Made by a program: the position numbers and the translations under genes. Shown here one piece after another: positions 50,072 through 58,664 of a stretch of 64,000 nt of DNA. Under the pieces are notes generated by a model. That model was not told the DNA's origin, did no database searches, and saw nothing but the letters and a program-made list of their open reading frames with translations. Positions within the stretch are counted from its first letter, which is position 1. Every line of letters begins with the position of its first letter. Location: assembly GCF_000255705.1 (NCBI RefSeq), contig NZ_JH636452.1, positions 38,876 through 102,875 of the forward strand, given 5' to 3'. This DNA is from Zavarzinella formosa DSM 19928. GTDB taxonomy: Bacteria; Planctomycetota; Planctomycetia; Gemmatales; Gemmataceae.

Positions 50072-50365
50072 GAACCACGTTGTTGATCCACTGTAAAATA
50101 GCCTTGAGTCAGCTCTATTTTCGTCTCTGAAAACGGGCCAAATATCAGCGGATTGTGCAGAAGGGAGCTGCATTATGCCAAAATCATTTGGGCAGGTGGG
50201 TGTAATCACCGGGGAATTCGCATGGGTGGTGTCCAGTTTTGGGCCGGAAATTGACCGGTTTTGAGCGGAAAATGGGAAAATAGTGGTCCCAGAGGGGGTT
50301 CTGGAGGCCGTTTTGAACACTTTTTTGACCGATTTTTTTCCCGAATCGGTGATTTTCTGAAAGGG

Positions 50366-50401
50366 CCAAGAGCCTCGAAATTTGTGAAAAAAGGCTCTTG
50401 G
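50366..50401 (-). terminator. 10-bp hairpin at the end of the Gfo/Idh/MocA gene
   Basis: CCAAGAGCCT (50366-50375) and AGGCTCTTGG (50392-50401) are perfect complements around a 16-base loop. It begins 28 bases beyond the stop of the minus-strand gene at 50430. The T-run is inside the loop rather than after the stem, so this is not a classical terminator. Confidence 0.4.
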
Positions 50402-50429
50402 AAACCGCCATTCCCGTTGGGGCCGGAAA

Positions 50430-51698
50430 TCAGATTTTCCACTTCTCGCGGGGTTCGCGGGATACCAGTTTGTTGGCCTCGGCATCATCGAATTGTTCCT
50501 TCACCGGATCCCAGCGGAGCTTTTTCCGCAACTGGTAGCCGATGTTGGTCAGGTGGCAGACGGTGGCCGAGCGGTGGCCGGTTTCGGCGACGCAGATCGG
50601 TTGCTTGCGGCTTCGCACACACTCCACCCAATTGCGTTTGTGATCGTGCGACGGGTACGTGTGCCATTCCGATTCGCCGATGGGAGTCTTCACGATCTCC
50701 ATCGGGTCGCTTTCGAGCTTGTTCCGCCAGACACGGATGGTCCCCTTTTCACCGATGAATTCGCAATCGACACTGCCGCCGTGGATCATCTCGGTGCCGT
50801 TGGCGTAGATCAATTTCAGCCCGCGAAGATCCTTCTCGGGGGGAATGATTTCCACCGGGCCGGAGTTGTCCATGTCCAAAGCCCATTGGGCGATGTCAAA
50901 ATGGTGGGCACCCATGTCCGCGACGCCGCCGCCGGCGTATTCGCGGTATTCCCGCCAGGCCGGGAAGTGGCCGTGGACGCCCTTGGGGCAAAGAATCTCG
51001 TTGTAACCGCGTTCGGGCGCCGGCCCGAGCCACACATCCCAATCCGTTCCCTTGGGAACATCCTGCGTTGGCAGATCGCATGGCTTCGACGGATTGCCGA
51101 CGCCGATCTTGATGGTCTTCACCTTGCCGATGCGGCCATTGCGAACCAGTTCGACGGCCGTGCGGAAGTAGTTGTTGAACTCGCTGCGCTGCTGGCTGCC
51201 GGTCTGGAAGATGATGCCCGACTTGGCCACTTCGCCGACAAGCCGGCGTCCCTCGGCGATGTCGTGAGTCAGCGGCTTTTCGCAGTAAATGTCCTTCTTC
51301 CCTCGCGCCGCCAAGATTGAGGTGATGGTGTGCCAGTGGTCCGGCGTGGCGATCACGACGGCATCCAGGTCCTTGTGGGCCAGCAGATCCCGGAAGTCGG
51401 CGTAGGTGGCGCAGGCCGTGGTCTGGCCCTTTTTGTTCTTCGAGAAATGGTTGTCCACCCGTTTTTGGGCGTCTTCGCGCCGCTCGGCCACCACATCGCA
51501 CACGGCGACGACTTGAACATCCTTCATGCCGAGAAAGCCGCCGAGATGGCCCCGGCCCATCGTGCCGACGCCGATGAAGCCGAGATTCAACTTTTCGTTC
51601 GGGGAGACTTTCTTGGGTTCTTCGCCAAGCAGGGGAAAGGCAACGGCGGCGGAGGCTCCTGTTGCGAGGAACTGTCGCCGGGAGAGAGACGAACGCAT
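50430..51698 (-). CDS. Tat-exported Gfo/Idh/MocA oxidoreductase
   Basis: A protein of 422 residues with a twin-arginine signal (SLSRRQFLATGASAAVAFPL). The Rossmann motif is GFIGVGTMGRG (40-50) and the NAD-contacting EKP is at 140-142 (YCEKPL). DAVVIATPDHWHTITSI is typical. The C-terminal domain has DWDVWLGPAPERGYN, GGGVADMGAHHFDIAQWALD and WHTYPSHDHKRNW. It is of the GH109/secreted-dehydrogenase type common in planctomycetes, probably acting on sugars in the periplasm. It is divergent from the secreted propeller gene. Confidence 0.93.
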   Translation of the reverse strand: MRSSLSRRQFLATGASAAVAFPLLGEEPKKVSPNEKLNLGFIGVGTMGRGHLGGFLGMKDVQVVAVCDVVAERREDAQKRVDNHFSKNKKGQTTACATYADFRDLLAHKDLDAVVIATPDHWHTITSILAARGKKDIYCEKPLTHDIAEGRRLVGEVAKSGIIFQTGSQQRSEFNNYFRTAVELVRNGRIGKVKTIKIGVGNPSKPCDLPTQDVPKGTDWDVWLGPAPERGYNEILCPKGVHGHFPAWREYREYAGGGVADMGAHHFDIAQWALDMDNSGPVEIIPPEKDLRGLKLIYANGTEMIHGGSVDCEFIGEKGTIRVWRNKLESDPMEIVKTPIGESEWHTYPSHDHKRNWVECVRSRKQPICVAETGHRSATVCHLTNIGYQLRKKLRWDPVKEQFDDAEANKLVSREPREKWKI

Positions 51699-51848
51699 GG
51701 CATTCCTTCAAAGTGGTGATGATGGGTGGATGCGCCCAGATTAACCGACCCGAAATGGAATCGCAACCGGCGCGTGACAAGTTTTCCGGAGGATGGTAAA
51801 CTAAAACCCTGCCTGCCAACCCAAACCTCTCTCCACGGAATTCCATCA

Positions 51849-53087
51849 ATGAAGTTCTTGTCAATCATGCTGTTGCTGGCCGTCTGCGTCACGGCTCGCG
51901 CGGAAGACTGGCCGCAATTTTTGGGGCCGAAGGGGGACGGACACTATTCCGGCCCCAAACTCCCGACCGAGTGGGGCACGGTGAAAAACGTGGCGTGGAA
52001 GACGCCGATCCCCGGCAAGGGATGGTCCACGCCGATCTTTTCCAAGGGCAAACTGTTCCTCACCTCGGCCGTACCGGTGGAGAACAACGACCAATCCCTG
52101 CACGCGATCTGTGTGGACGCGAAAACCGGCAAGGTTGACTGGGATTTTGAAGTTTTCAAACAACCGGCGGCCTCCTCCCCGAAGATCCACGGCAAGAACT
52201 CGCACGCGAGTTCCACGCCGGCGACCGACGGCCAGACGGTGTTCGTCCACTTCGGCCACGGAGGGACCGCCGCCCTGGACTTCGCCGGCAAGGTTCTTTG
52301 GACGCGCACCGGCATCTACGAAAAACCGGTCCACGGCAACGGCGGTTCGCCCATCTTGGTGGACAACGCCCTTGTGTTCAGTTGCGACGGCACGGACAAA
52401 CAAATGGTGATCGCCCTCGACCAGAAGACGGGCAAGACCCTGTGGGAGACCCCCCGGAACAACAAGGCAACGAAGCCGTTTTCGTTCACCACCCCCCAAT
52501 TGTTTGAACAGAACGGCAAACGATTGGTTCTCAGCGGCGGCAGCAACGTCCTGATGGCGGTCAACCCGGCTGACGGCAAGGAAGTTTGGCGCGCCCCCTA
52601 CAACGGCTATTCGGTGATTCCCCGGCCCATTGTGGGTGATGGTTTGGTGTACATCAGCACCGGCTACGACAGCCCGGTGGTCCACGCGGTGAAACTGGAC
52701 GCCACCGGAGACGCGACCAAGCGGGAATTCGCCTGGTCCGTGAAGAAGGGGGCGCCCAACACGCCCTCTCTGTTGCTGGTCGGAGCCGAGTTGTACATGC
52801 TCTCCGATGGCGGCGTGTTCACCTGCCTCGACGCCAAAACCGGCGACGTGATCTATTCCGAACGGGTGAAGGGCCAGTATTCGGCCTCCATGCTGTATGC
52901 CGACGGCAAGATTTACCTGACGAGTGAAACCGGCAACGGCACCCTGCTGGCGGCCGGAAAGAAATTCAACCTGCTCGGCGAGTTTGACATGAAGGAAAAG
53001 ACCTTCGCCACCCCCATCGGCGTGGACGGGGCGTTGTACATCCGCACCGAAACACAACTCTACAAGTTCTTAAACCCGGTGAAGTAA
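51849..53087 (+). CDS. Secreted PQQ-like beta-propeller protein
   Basis: A protein of 412 residues with a signal peptide (FLSIMLLLAVCVTARAED). The mature start WPQFLGPKGDG and repeats WKTPIPGKGWSTPIF, TGKVDWDFEVF, TGKTLWETPRNN, DGKEVWRAPYNG and TGDVIYSERVKG indicate an eight-bladed propeller of the PQQ-binding-like class. No cofactor-binding residue can be assigned. The ATG at 51849 begins the signal peptide. It is divergent from the Tat-exported oxidoreductase, 150 bases away. Confidence 0.88.
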   Translation: MKFLSIMLLLAVCVTARAEDWPQFLGPKGDGHYSGPKLPTEWGTVKNVAWKTPIPGKGWSTPIFSKGKLFLTSAVPVENNDQSLHAICVDAKTGKVDWDFEVFKQPAASSPKIHGKNSHASSTPATDGQTVFVHFGHGGTAALDFAGKVLWTRTGIYEKPVHGNGGSPILVDNALVFSCDGTDKQMVIALDQKTGKTLWETPRNNKATKPFSFTTPQLFEQNGKRLVLSGGSNVLMAVNPADGKEVWRAPYNGYSVIPRPIVGDGLVYISTGYDSPVVHAVKLDATGDATKREFAWSVKKGAPNTPSLLLVGAELYMLSDGGVFTCLDAKTGDVIYSERVKGQYSASMLYADGKIYLTSETGNGTLLAAGKKFNLLGEFDMKEKTFATPIGVDGALYIRTETQLYKFLNPVK

Positions 53088-53378
53088 GGCCCGCGCGGAG
53101 ACAGGTGACACGGAGACAAGGTGACACGGTGACACGACAATGGGACGGGCCTGAAGTTTTTGAACGCTTGTTCACAGTGCTATTTTAAAAAACAAGGCGT
53201 TTTGTCAATTTTTCCAGCATCGGAATTGTCAAGTCAAACCGCGTCTGATAATCTTTCAGTAGTAGTATCGGGCCTGTCACCCGATTTAATTGGCAATCTG
53301 GCCAATCCTACCCAAAGGGGTGGCCAGTCAAATCTCTTGCCATCTCTCTGCTATCACTTTTCTTGACAGGGAATACTC

Positions 53379-53666
53379 ATGAGTTTGGTTAAATCGTATT
53401 GGCTTGAGCAACAGGAGCGTGAAGCCGCAGCCGCCCGAATCGCCGTTCAAGCCGGGGTACTATTGGAGTGTTCGTACTGCGGCGAATTGATCGATTTGTT
53501 TGGTGATATCACTGATGCCTATCGGCTTGCCAACCACCTCATTTCCAAAGGTGAAGGCGGCCTTGGCTCAAATCGTCGCGCCGTCACAGATGCCATCAAG
53601 GCAGCGGTAGACAACGCCGGGTTCGAGTGCCGTTGTGATGCCACATGGCGTCGGGATGGCGTGTGA
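53379..53666 (+). CDS. Small hypothetical protein with CSYCG motif
   Basis: A soluble protein of 95 residues. A helical start (SYWLEQQEREAAAARIAVQAG) leads to LLECSYCGELIDLFGD, then ANHLISKGEGGL and a final ECRCDATW. The four cysteines (CxxC, CxC) could bind a metal. No family was recognised. AGGGAATACTC precedes the ATG. It lies upstream of the TcmP pair in the same direction, but a 30-bp inverted repeat and a promoter lie between them. Confidence 0.5.
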   Translation: MSLVKSYWLEQQEREAAAARIAVQAGVLLECSYCGELIDLFGDITDAYRLANHLISKGEGGLGSNRRAVTDAIKAAVDNAGFECRCDATWRRDGV

Positions 53667-53710
53667 AAGTGCGGTAACAATGTGTCAGGTGGGATATGAC
53701 CATTGTCTTC

Positions 53711-53788
53711 ACCGCCGTTATTCTTCGTTCTTCATCGCGGGACCGTTATTCATGGACTCCGCGATGAAGAACGAAGAATGACGGCGGT
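53711..53788. repeat. 30-bp inverted repeat with one mismatch
   Basis: Arms 53711-53740 and 53759-53788 (core TTCTTCGTTCTTCATCGCGG and complement) enclose an 18-base loop. It lies 45 bases after the small Cys protein gene and may end its transcript. A partial copy of the arm (CATCCTTCGTTCTTCATCC) occurs near 55985 after the three-Cys-motif gene. It accounts for much of the 342-base gap 53667-54008. Confidence 0.8.
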
Positions 53789-53891
53789 TTTTCCCACTTA
53801 CTTCACAAGAGGCGGGAGCAGGGCTCGGAGTGAGGTGTTCCTCAAGCATTGTCTTTTGTTGGGATTGTGAAGGCAGTTTTCTTATCCAGTC

Positions 53892-53919
53892 TTGGTGGTG
53901 AATAAACGTCCACTATAAT
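53892..53919 (+). promoter_or_regulatory. Candidate sigma-70-like promoter of the TcmP pair
   Basis: TTGGTG at 53892-53897 and a perfect TATAAT at 53914-53919 are 16 bases apart. The start codon of the TcmP gene is about 90 bases downstream. It is the best -10 match noticed in the window. Confidence 0.45.
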
Positions 53920-54008
53920 GAAGACAGATTTGGTTCGACAAATAATTGCGACTCGTCACGCCTCACATCCACGAACCAAACACTGAGGCGATGCCCCGGA
54001 GCCCTTCC

Positions 54009-55127
54009 ATGTCGGAAATGTTCTTCAGCGAGCAGACCGAACAGTCCGCAGTCAAAGCCGCGCTGGTGGCCAAATATTTTCCCGCCTATATGCGGGTCAT
54101 CGCCAGTGCCCAAATGCGGTATGGCGGTGACCGCATCGCTTACATCGATTTATTTTCGGGGCCGGGGCGGTACGAGGATGGGTCGCAGTCCACGCCCGTC
54201 AAAATTATTGAGCAGGCCATCGACGACGCGGAAATGCGAAAGCGGTTGGTGGCGATCTTCAATGACAAAGACGAGAAAAACGTTCAGTCGCTCCAGACGA
54301 CTTTGAATGCCCTGCCAAACTATGGAACCCTCAAGTATCCACCGCAAATCCATCATGGGGAAGTCGGGGAGGAGATCGTCAAGCGTTTTGAGTCTATGAA
54401 ACTCGTCCCTACCCTCTTTTTCGTGGACCCTTGGGGTTACAAAGGGATGACGCTCCGGCTCATCAACTCGGTTTTGAAAGATTGGGGGTGCGACTGTTTT
54501 TTCTTCTTCAATTACAACCGCATCAACATGGGGATCGTAAATGACGCCGTCGAAAAGCACATGGACGCTCTTTTTGGGGTGGACCGCGCCAATTCCCTTC
54601 GTGCAAAGTTCGCCGACAAGTCCTTGAGCCCGTTCGAGCGGGAGGCGTTCATCGTCGAAGAAATGTGCTTGGCACTAAAAGAGATGGGTGGAAAATTCGT
54701 GCTCCCGTTCCGATTTCATAATGACAAGGGCACACGCATCACGCATCACCTGTTCTTCGTAACCAAGAACTTCATGGGCTACAAAATCATGAAGCAGATC
54801 ATGTACGACCACAGCAGCGGGAAGAGCGAGGGAATAGTCAATTTCGAGTACAACCCGGCCGATGTGAGGCAACCACTGTTGTTTGAATTCTTGAGGCCCG
54901 TCGAAGACCTGGGTCCCATGATGTTGGATCACTTTGCCGGACAGACGCTGGACATTGAGGAGATTTACGAAAAACATAGCGTTGGCCGACCGTTTGTGCT
55001 AAAGCACTACCGAGAAATTCTTTGTGCGTTGGAGCAAAACGGAGACGTGACGATGTCCCGTCCATGCCCTCCCAGAAAAAAAGGAACCTTGGCACCAGAT
55101 GTCAAAGTCACGTTCCCGCCCAAATAG
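54009..55127 (+). CDS. tcmP: Three-Cys-motif partner protein
   Basis: A protein of 372 residues of the TcmP family. Diagnostic stretches are FFSEQTEQSAVKAALVAKYF at the start, RIAYIDLFSGPGRYEDGS (a methyltransferase-like glycine loop), PTLFFVDPWGYKGMTL and FRFHNDKGTRITHHLFFVTK. The family is named for its constant neighbour, the three-Cys-motif protein that follows here after 9 bases. The ATG at 54009 with CGGAG 8 bases before it agrees with family starts; ATG 53991 is possible. Its exact activity is not established; the fold suggests an enzyme using a nucleotide or SAM cofactor. Confidence 0.85.
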   Translation: MSEMFFSEQTEQSAVKAALVAKYFPAYMRVIASAQMRYGGDRIAYIDLFSGPGRYEDGSQSTPVKIIEQAIDDAEMRKRLVAIFNDKDEKNVQSLQTTLNALPNYGTLKYPPQIHHGEVGEEIVKRFESMKLVPTLFFVDPWGYKGMTLRLINSVLKDWGCDCFFFFNYNRINMGIVNDAVEKHMDALFGVDRANSLRAKFADKSLSPFEREAFIVEEMCLALKEMGGKFVLPFRFHNDKGTRITHHLFFVTKNFMGYKIMKQIMYDHSSGKSEGIVNFEYNPADVRQPLLFEFLRPVEDLGPMMLDHFAGQTLDIEEIYEKHSVGRPFVLKHYREILCALEQNGDVTMSRPCPPRKKGTLAPDVKVTFPPK

Positions 55128-55136
55128 GAGATAGCC

Positions 55137-55946
55137 ATGTCCGCACTCTCGACAATTGAATGGACTGACGCCACGTGGAATCCGGTGCGGGGCTGCACCC
55201 GGATCAGTCCGGGATGCGTTCATTGTTACGCTGCGACATTTGCCGAGCGGTTTCGCGGGGTGCCCGGTCATCCTTACGAGCAGGGGTTCGACCTGCGACT
55301 CGTGCCTGAGAAATTGGCCGAGCCTCTGAAGTGGGGAGCGGCGAAAGCGATTTTCGTCAACTCGATGAGTGACCTGTTCCACAAGGATGTGCCGGACGAT
55401 TACATCGAGCAGGTCGCGAGGGTCATGGAAGCGGGCAACTGGCATACGTACCAAGTGCTGACCAAGCGGCCTGAGCGGATGCGGGAACTGTTGAAGGGAC
55501 GACTCGCGTTTGCGGCCGATCTGCCTCATGTCTGGTGGGGAACGAGCGTTGAGAACCGGCGGCATGGCCTACCGCGAGTTGATCTTCTCAGGAACACGCC
55601 GGCCCAAGTCCGCTTTCTGTCCGTGGAACCGCTGTTGGAGGATTTGGGCACCATCGACTTGTCTGGCATCGACTGGGTGATCGTCGGCGGGGAGAGTGGG
55701 GCCGGGGCTCGGCTGATGCAGCATGAATGGGTCGCAAACCTTCGGGACCAGTGCGCCAACCAACGCACTTTGTTTTTCTTCAAGCAATGGGGAGGAGTTC
55801 GCAAGTCTCAAACAGGCCGTGAACTGGATGGCCGAACGTATGACAGCATGCCCGATCGGCCGACAGTAACTATTCCATCGGCTAGCGAGCGAAAAGCTCT
55901 CGTGGATGCCATCAATCGCGGTCGTGTGCCTCTGACTGTTGTTTGA
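55137..55946 (+). CDS. Three-Cys-motif protein (phage Gp37/Gp68, DUF5131 family)
   Basis: A protein of 269 residues. The three cysteines C20, C27 and C30 (GCTRISPGCVHCYA) resemble a radical-SAM cluster site (C-x6-C-x2-C). IFVNSMSDLFHKDVPDDYIEQV, TYQVLTKRPERM, VWWGTSVENRR, RFLSVEPLLEDLG and DWVIVGGESG(AGAR) are family landmarks. This family is often phage- or island-borne. It forms a two-gene unit with tcmP; GGAG lies before the start. The substrate is unknown; modification of a nucleic acid or protein is a guess. Confidence 0.9.
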   Translation: MSALSTIEWTDATWNPVRGCTRISPGCVHCYAATFAERFRGVPGHPYEQGFDLRLVPEKLAEPLKWGAAKAIFVNSMSDLFHKDVPDDYIEQVARVMEAGNWHTYQVLTKRPERMRELLKGRLAFAADLPHVWWGTSVENRRHGLPRVDLLRNTPAQVRFLSVEPLLEDLGTIDLSGIDWVIVGGESGAGARLMQHEWVANLRDQCANQRTLFFFKQWGGVRKSQTGRELDGRTYDSMPDRPTVTIPSASERKALVDAINRGRVPLTVV

Positions 55947-56069
55947 CTCGCTCGTTTTTCGAGAATCAATGTAGTTCCTCTCTCATCCTTCGTTCTTCAT
56001 CCTTGTACGAGTGGCCGCTGTTCATATAGTGAGAGTTTCGCTCAATCCTCTAGACCGACGGCTTGCGGG

Positions 56070-56789
56070 ATGGAACTTTCCCTCATTATCGATCAAATGG
56101 CGGACGCCATTGGTGAGATCAACACCAATTCCACTCCGGCGAGACGGCTCGTCGGCGGGGGGGTGGTGGTTGACGCCAAGTGTCGTCTTCTGATGGTCTA
56201 CTCCGATTTCGCCTACCAAGGCTGGCACTTCCCCAAAGGGGGGTTGGACGAAGGGGAAAATTCGCTCCAAGCCGCCATTCGCGAAGTGTTTGAGGAATCC
56301 GGCGGCGTGAAAGCGAAGCCGTTCTCCGGGAACATCAAGTTTGAATTGCAACCCGGCCGGGTTTACCGCGAACCGATCGGTTTCGGTTCCTCGCGGGCCG
56401 AAGCGGTCGAGGACGAACCCTCGGAAAAGATCAGCCTCGGGGCTTACCAATTGCTGGTCGAGGCCGCCAAGGAAGCCCGCATCGACCTGGATGAACTGCA
56501 CAAGCACCGCTACACGATTTTCGACGCCTTGGTCGAACGGGAAATCCCCGTTTCGTGGGTGACGGTGCCGACCTATCACCTGCTGGCCTACGAAAGCGGC
56601 AAAGCGACCCCGACGGCCGAGACGCAGGCCGTGGAATGGCAGCCCGCCCTCAACATCCGCGACATGCGGCCCCCCGGCAAAGGCAGCGGCAAGCCCCGCC
56701 TCGGTGGTGCCACCCGTACCCTTCTCGACTGGCCGAAGTTCATGGAACTCGTCGAAGCCTGCAAGGCCGAGGCGAAAGAAGCGATTTGA
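56070..56789 (+). CDS. Nudix hydrolase with extra C-terminal region
   Basis: A protein of 239 residues. The Nudix box GGLDEGENSLQAAIREVFEE is complete, followed by SGG. It is preceded by RRLVGGGVVVDAKCRLLMVY and GWHFPKGG. The segment after the box (AEAVEDEPSEKISLGAYQLL and onward) is longer than in most single-domain Nudix proteins, and a conserved Trp-rich end (VEWQPALNIRDM) follows. The likely substrate is a nucleoside diphosphate derivative. Start ATG 56070; the ribosome-binding site is weak. A hairpin terminator separates it from the convergent gene. Confidence 0.82.
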   Translation: MELSLIIDQMADAIGEINTNSTPARRLVGGGVVVDAKCRLLMVYSDFAYQGWHFPKGGLDEGENSLQAAIREVFEESGGVKAKPFSGNIKFELQPGRVYREPIGFGSSRAEAVEDEPSEKISLGAYQLLVEAAKEARIDLDELHKHRYTIFDALVEREIPVSWVTVPTYHLLAYESGKATPTAETQAVEWQPALNIRDMRPPGKGSGKPRLGGATRTLLDWPKFMELVEACKAEAKEAI

Positions 56790-56795
56790 TCTGAC

Positions 56796-56840
56796 GAGCC
56801 GAATGGCTCGTTTTTTATCTTGGCGAGCCATTCGGCTCGC
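56796..56840. terminator. 16-bp hairpin, bidirectional terminator
   Basis: CGAGCCGAATGGCTCG (56796-56811) and CGAGCCATTCGGCTCG (56825-56840) are perfect complements. The loop starts with TTTTTT. The left arm is itself a short palindrome (CGAGCC/GGCTCG) followed by that T-run, a good terminator for the Nudix gene; the whole structure lies between convergent genes. Confidence 0.75.
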
Positions 56841-56862
56841 CAAAACATTAACCTTGCCTAAT

Positions 56863-58587
56863 TCACTTCGCCTTCGGAGCCGCCTGAACCGGCTTGGCCA
56901 TTGCCCCCGCCCGGACGCCGCCCATCATGAAGAACGAGGTCGGACCGCCCAAGAATCCGAATTGCAGGCTGTAATTCAGCGTCAGGTGCAGTTTTTCGCC
57001 GCCGGTCAGGTCCAGCGTCATCCCAGCGGTCTTTTCGTTTTTTTCCATTGAATCCAGCATTGTCTTCATGATGCCGGTCGGGCCTTCGTCGTCGTTGCCG
57101 AAGGCCTCGGGGGGAAGCAATTTCTTCATCATCTGGGCAGTCTTCTTCGGGTTGCCCGAACTGTCATACGCGGCACTGGGGGCCGGTTTCAGGGCGGCGG
57201 TTTCCGCGAGGGCCTTTTTGGCGTCCGGGCCATAGGCGAAGTAAATCGCGTTTTTGCCGACGCCGATGTAAACAGTTTGGTCTTTCCCGAAGAAATTTTG
57301 CAATCCGTCCGGCCCGTCCTGAACGCGGATTTCATGCAGATTTAATTCGCCCAGTTTGCCCGCATCCATCTTGATCCACTTTTGAATCTCTTCCGGGGCC
57401 GCCTTCAACGCCGTTTTTGCCGCTTTTTCCAAGTCGGCCGTCTCTTGCATTTGAATCCCGCCCACCGCTGTGTAATGGCCGTCTTTGTTGGGGCCGCGAA
57501 GCACCAAACCCAAGTCCATTTCCCCGGTTTTGAGCGTCGCCAGCAGCGACTTGAACCCGGCTTCCGTCAGGGCGATCATTTCGGGCGAGCCGATCTTCGC
57601 GACCTCGCCAACGGCCGCTTTTTCGCCGAGCGTCACCAGTTTCACCAAGACTTCCTGAATGTCCTCGTGGAACAACGGGGCTGACAACATCATCCATTGC
57701 ACCGCATCCTTTGTGATCAGGCCTGCAAAGGCGTTTGTGGAGGCCGGGCGGCGGGCGATGGCGGCCGCGAGGGCCGTTTTCGGCATGGCTTCCAAGGCGA
57801 TGTCAAATTTGAGGCTGGCGGTCTTCGGGTCCGCGTCGAGCCGGAAGGTGATTTCTTTTCCCTGATCGGCGAACAATCGCAGCCAGCGGATGCCGAGCGA
57901 TTGCAGGATGTTGACCATCTCTTTCGACTCGGCCGTCGTGATCGCTTCCTTGCCCTGATCGATGAACTCGTTAAGGTTGGCCACCAAAAATTTCTTCAAT
58001 TCCGGCGGCATCCGGTCAACCTTTAAGGTGATAAACGCCGGGGATTTGTCCTTCTCGTTAATGACTTCCTTGGGGGGAAGAATGGTCTTGGGGGCCAGGG
58101 CGTCGGCGCCGCCGAGACTGAAATAAGCATACCCTTCGTTGAATTTCAGATGGACCGGAAACGGCATCCCCGCGCCGGTGGCGACGATGAACGTCCCCTC
58201 CTCCGGAGACTTCTCGGTTTTAATGTTCAATTCGCCGATTCGGTTGAGAAACTCTTCTTGGTTCTTGACGGGAATCATGATGACGAGCCGGCATTTTTTC
58301 AGGTCGGCGTCGGCGAGGCCATAGAGGGCGAACGGCTTGCTCGGGTCGATGGAGGGAAAGTTGTCCGGCGAGATGGAGCGAAGCCCCTCCTTCTCAAACT
58401 CGGCGAGGAGCTTGTCCCCGCCCAACGATTTTGTCCCTTCACGGACCATTGCCACCATGTCGTTCCAAGAGCGGGCCTGGCCGACAAGGGCCGGACCGGC
58501 GGTTCGTTCGTCCGGTCGCGGGGCCGCCGTCAGGGGGGCGGCCAGGCCAAGCACGAGTCCGGCCATCAGCGGAAAAGTCATTCGCAT
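56863..58587 (-). CDS. Secreted planctomycete hypothetical protein
   Basis: A protein of 574 residues with a signal peptide (LMAGLVLGLAAPLTAAPRP). The content is alternating helix and strand (KPFALYGLADADLKKCRLVI, VHLKFNEGYAYFSLGGADAL, MTLDLTGGEKLHLTLNYSLQ) without recognisable motif. The opening layout (WNDMVAMVREGTKSLGGDKL, DPSKPFALYGL) resembles a planctomycete family of predicted periplasmic DUF3352-like proteins; the link is uncertain. It ends with MMGGVRAGAMAKPVQAAPK. It is divergent from hemF. Confidence 0.6.
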   Translation of the reverse strand: MRMTFPLMAGLVLGLAAPLTAAPRPDERTAGPALVGQARSWNDMVAMVREGTKSLGGDKLLAEFEKEGLRSISPDNFPSIDPSKPFALYGLADADLKKCRLVIMIPVKNQEEFLNRIGELNIKTEKSPEEGTFIVATGAGMPFPVHLKFNEGYAYFSLGGADALAPKTILPPKEVINEKDKSPAFITLKVDRMPPELKKFLVANLNEFIDQGKEAITTAESKEMVNILQSLGIRWLRLFADQGKEITFRLDADPKTASLKFDIALEAMPKTALAAAIARRPASTNAFAGLITKDAVQWMMLSAPLFHEDIQEVLVKLVTLGEKAAVGEVAKIGSPEMIALTEAGFKSLLATLKTGEMDLGLVLRGPNKDGHYTAVGGIQMQETADLEKAAKTALKAAPEEIQKWIKMDAGKLGELNLHEIRVQDGPDGLQNFFGKDQTVYIGVGKNAIYFAYGPDAKKALAETAALKPAPSAAYDSSGNPKKTAQMMKKLLPPEAFGNDDEGPTGIMKTMLDSMEKNEKTAGMTLDLTGGEKLHLTLNYSLQFGFLGGPTSFFMMGGVRAGAMAKPVQAAPKAK

Positions 58588-58664
58588 GAGTCACCTCGGG
58601 GTGTGTTACGATGTGATTCGCATATCTTATGGTGGGATTGCCATCTATTTGCGGGAAAAAAGCC

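Noticed and set aside
50261..50758. Plus-strand frame across 50.3-50.7 kb
   Set aside because: Overlaps the end of the Gfo/Idh/MocA gene in antisense and has no start signal.
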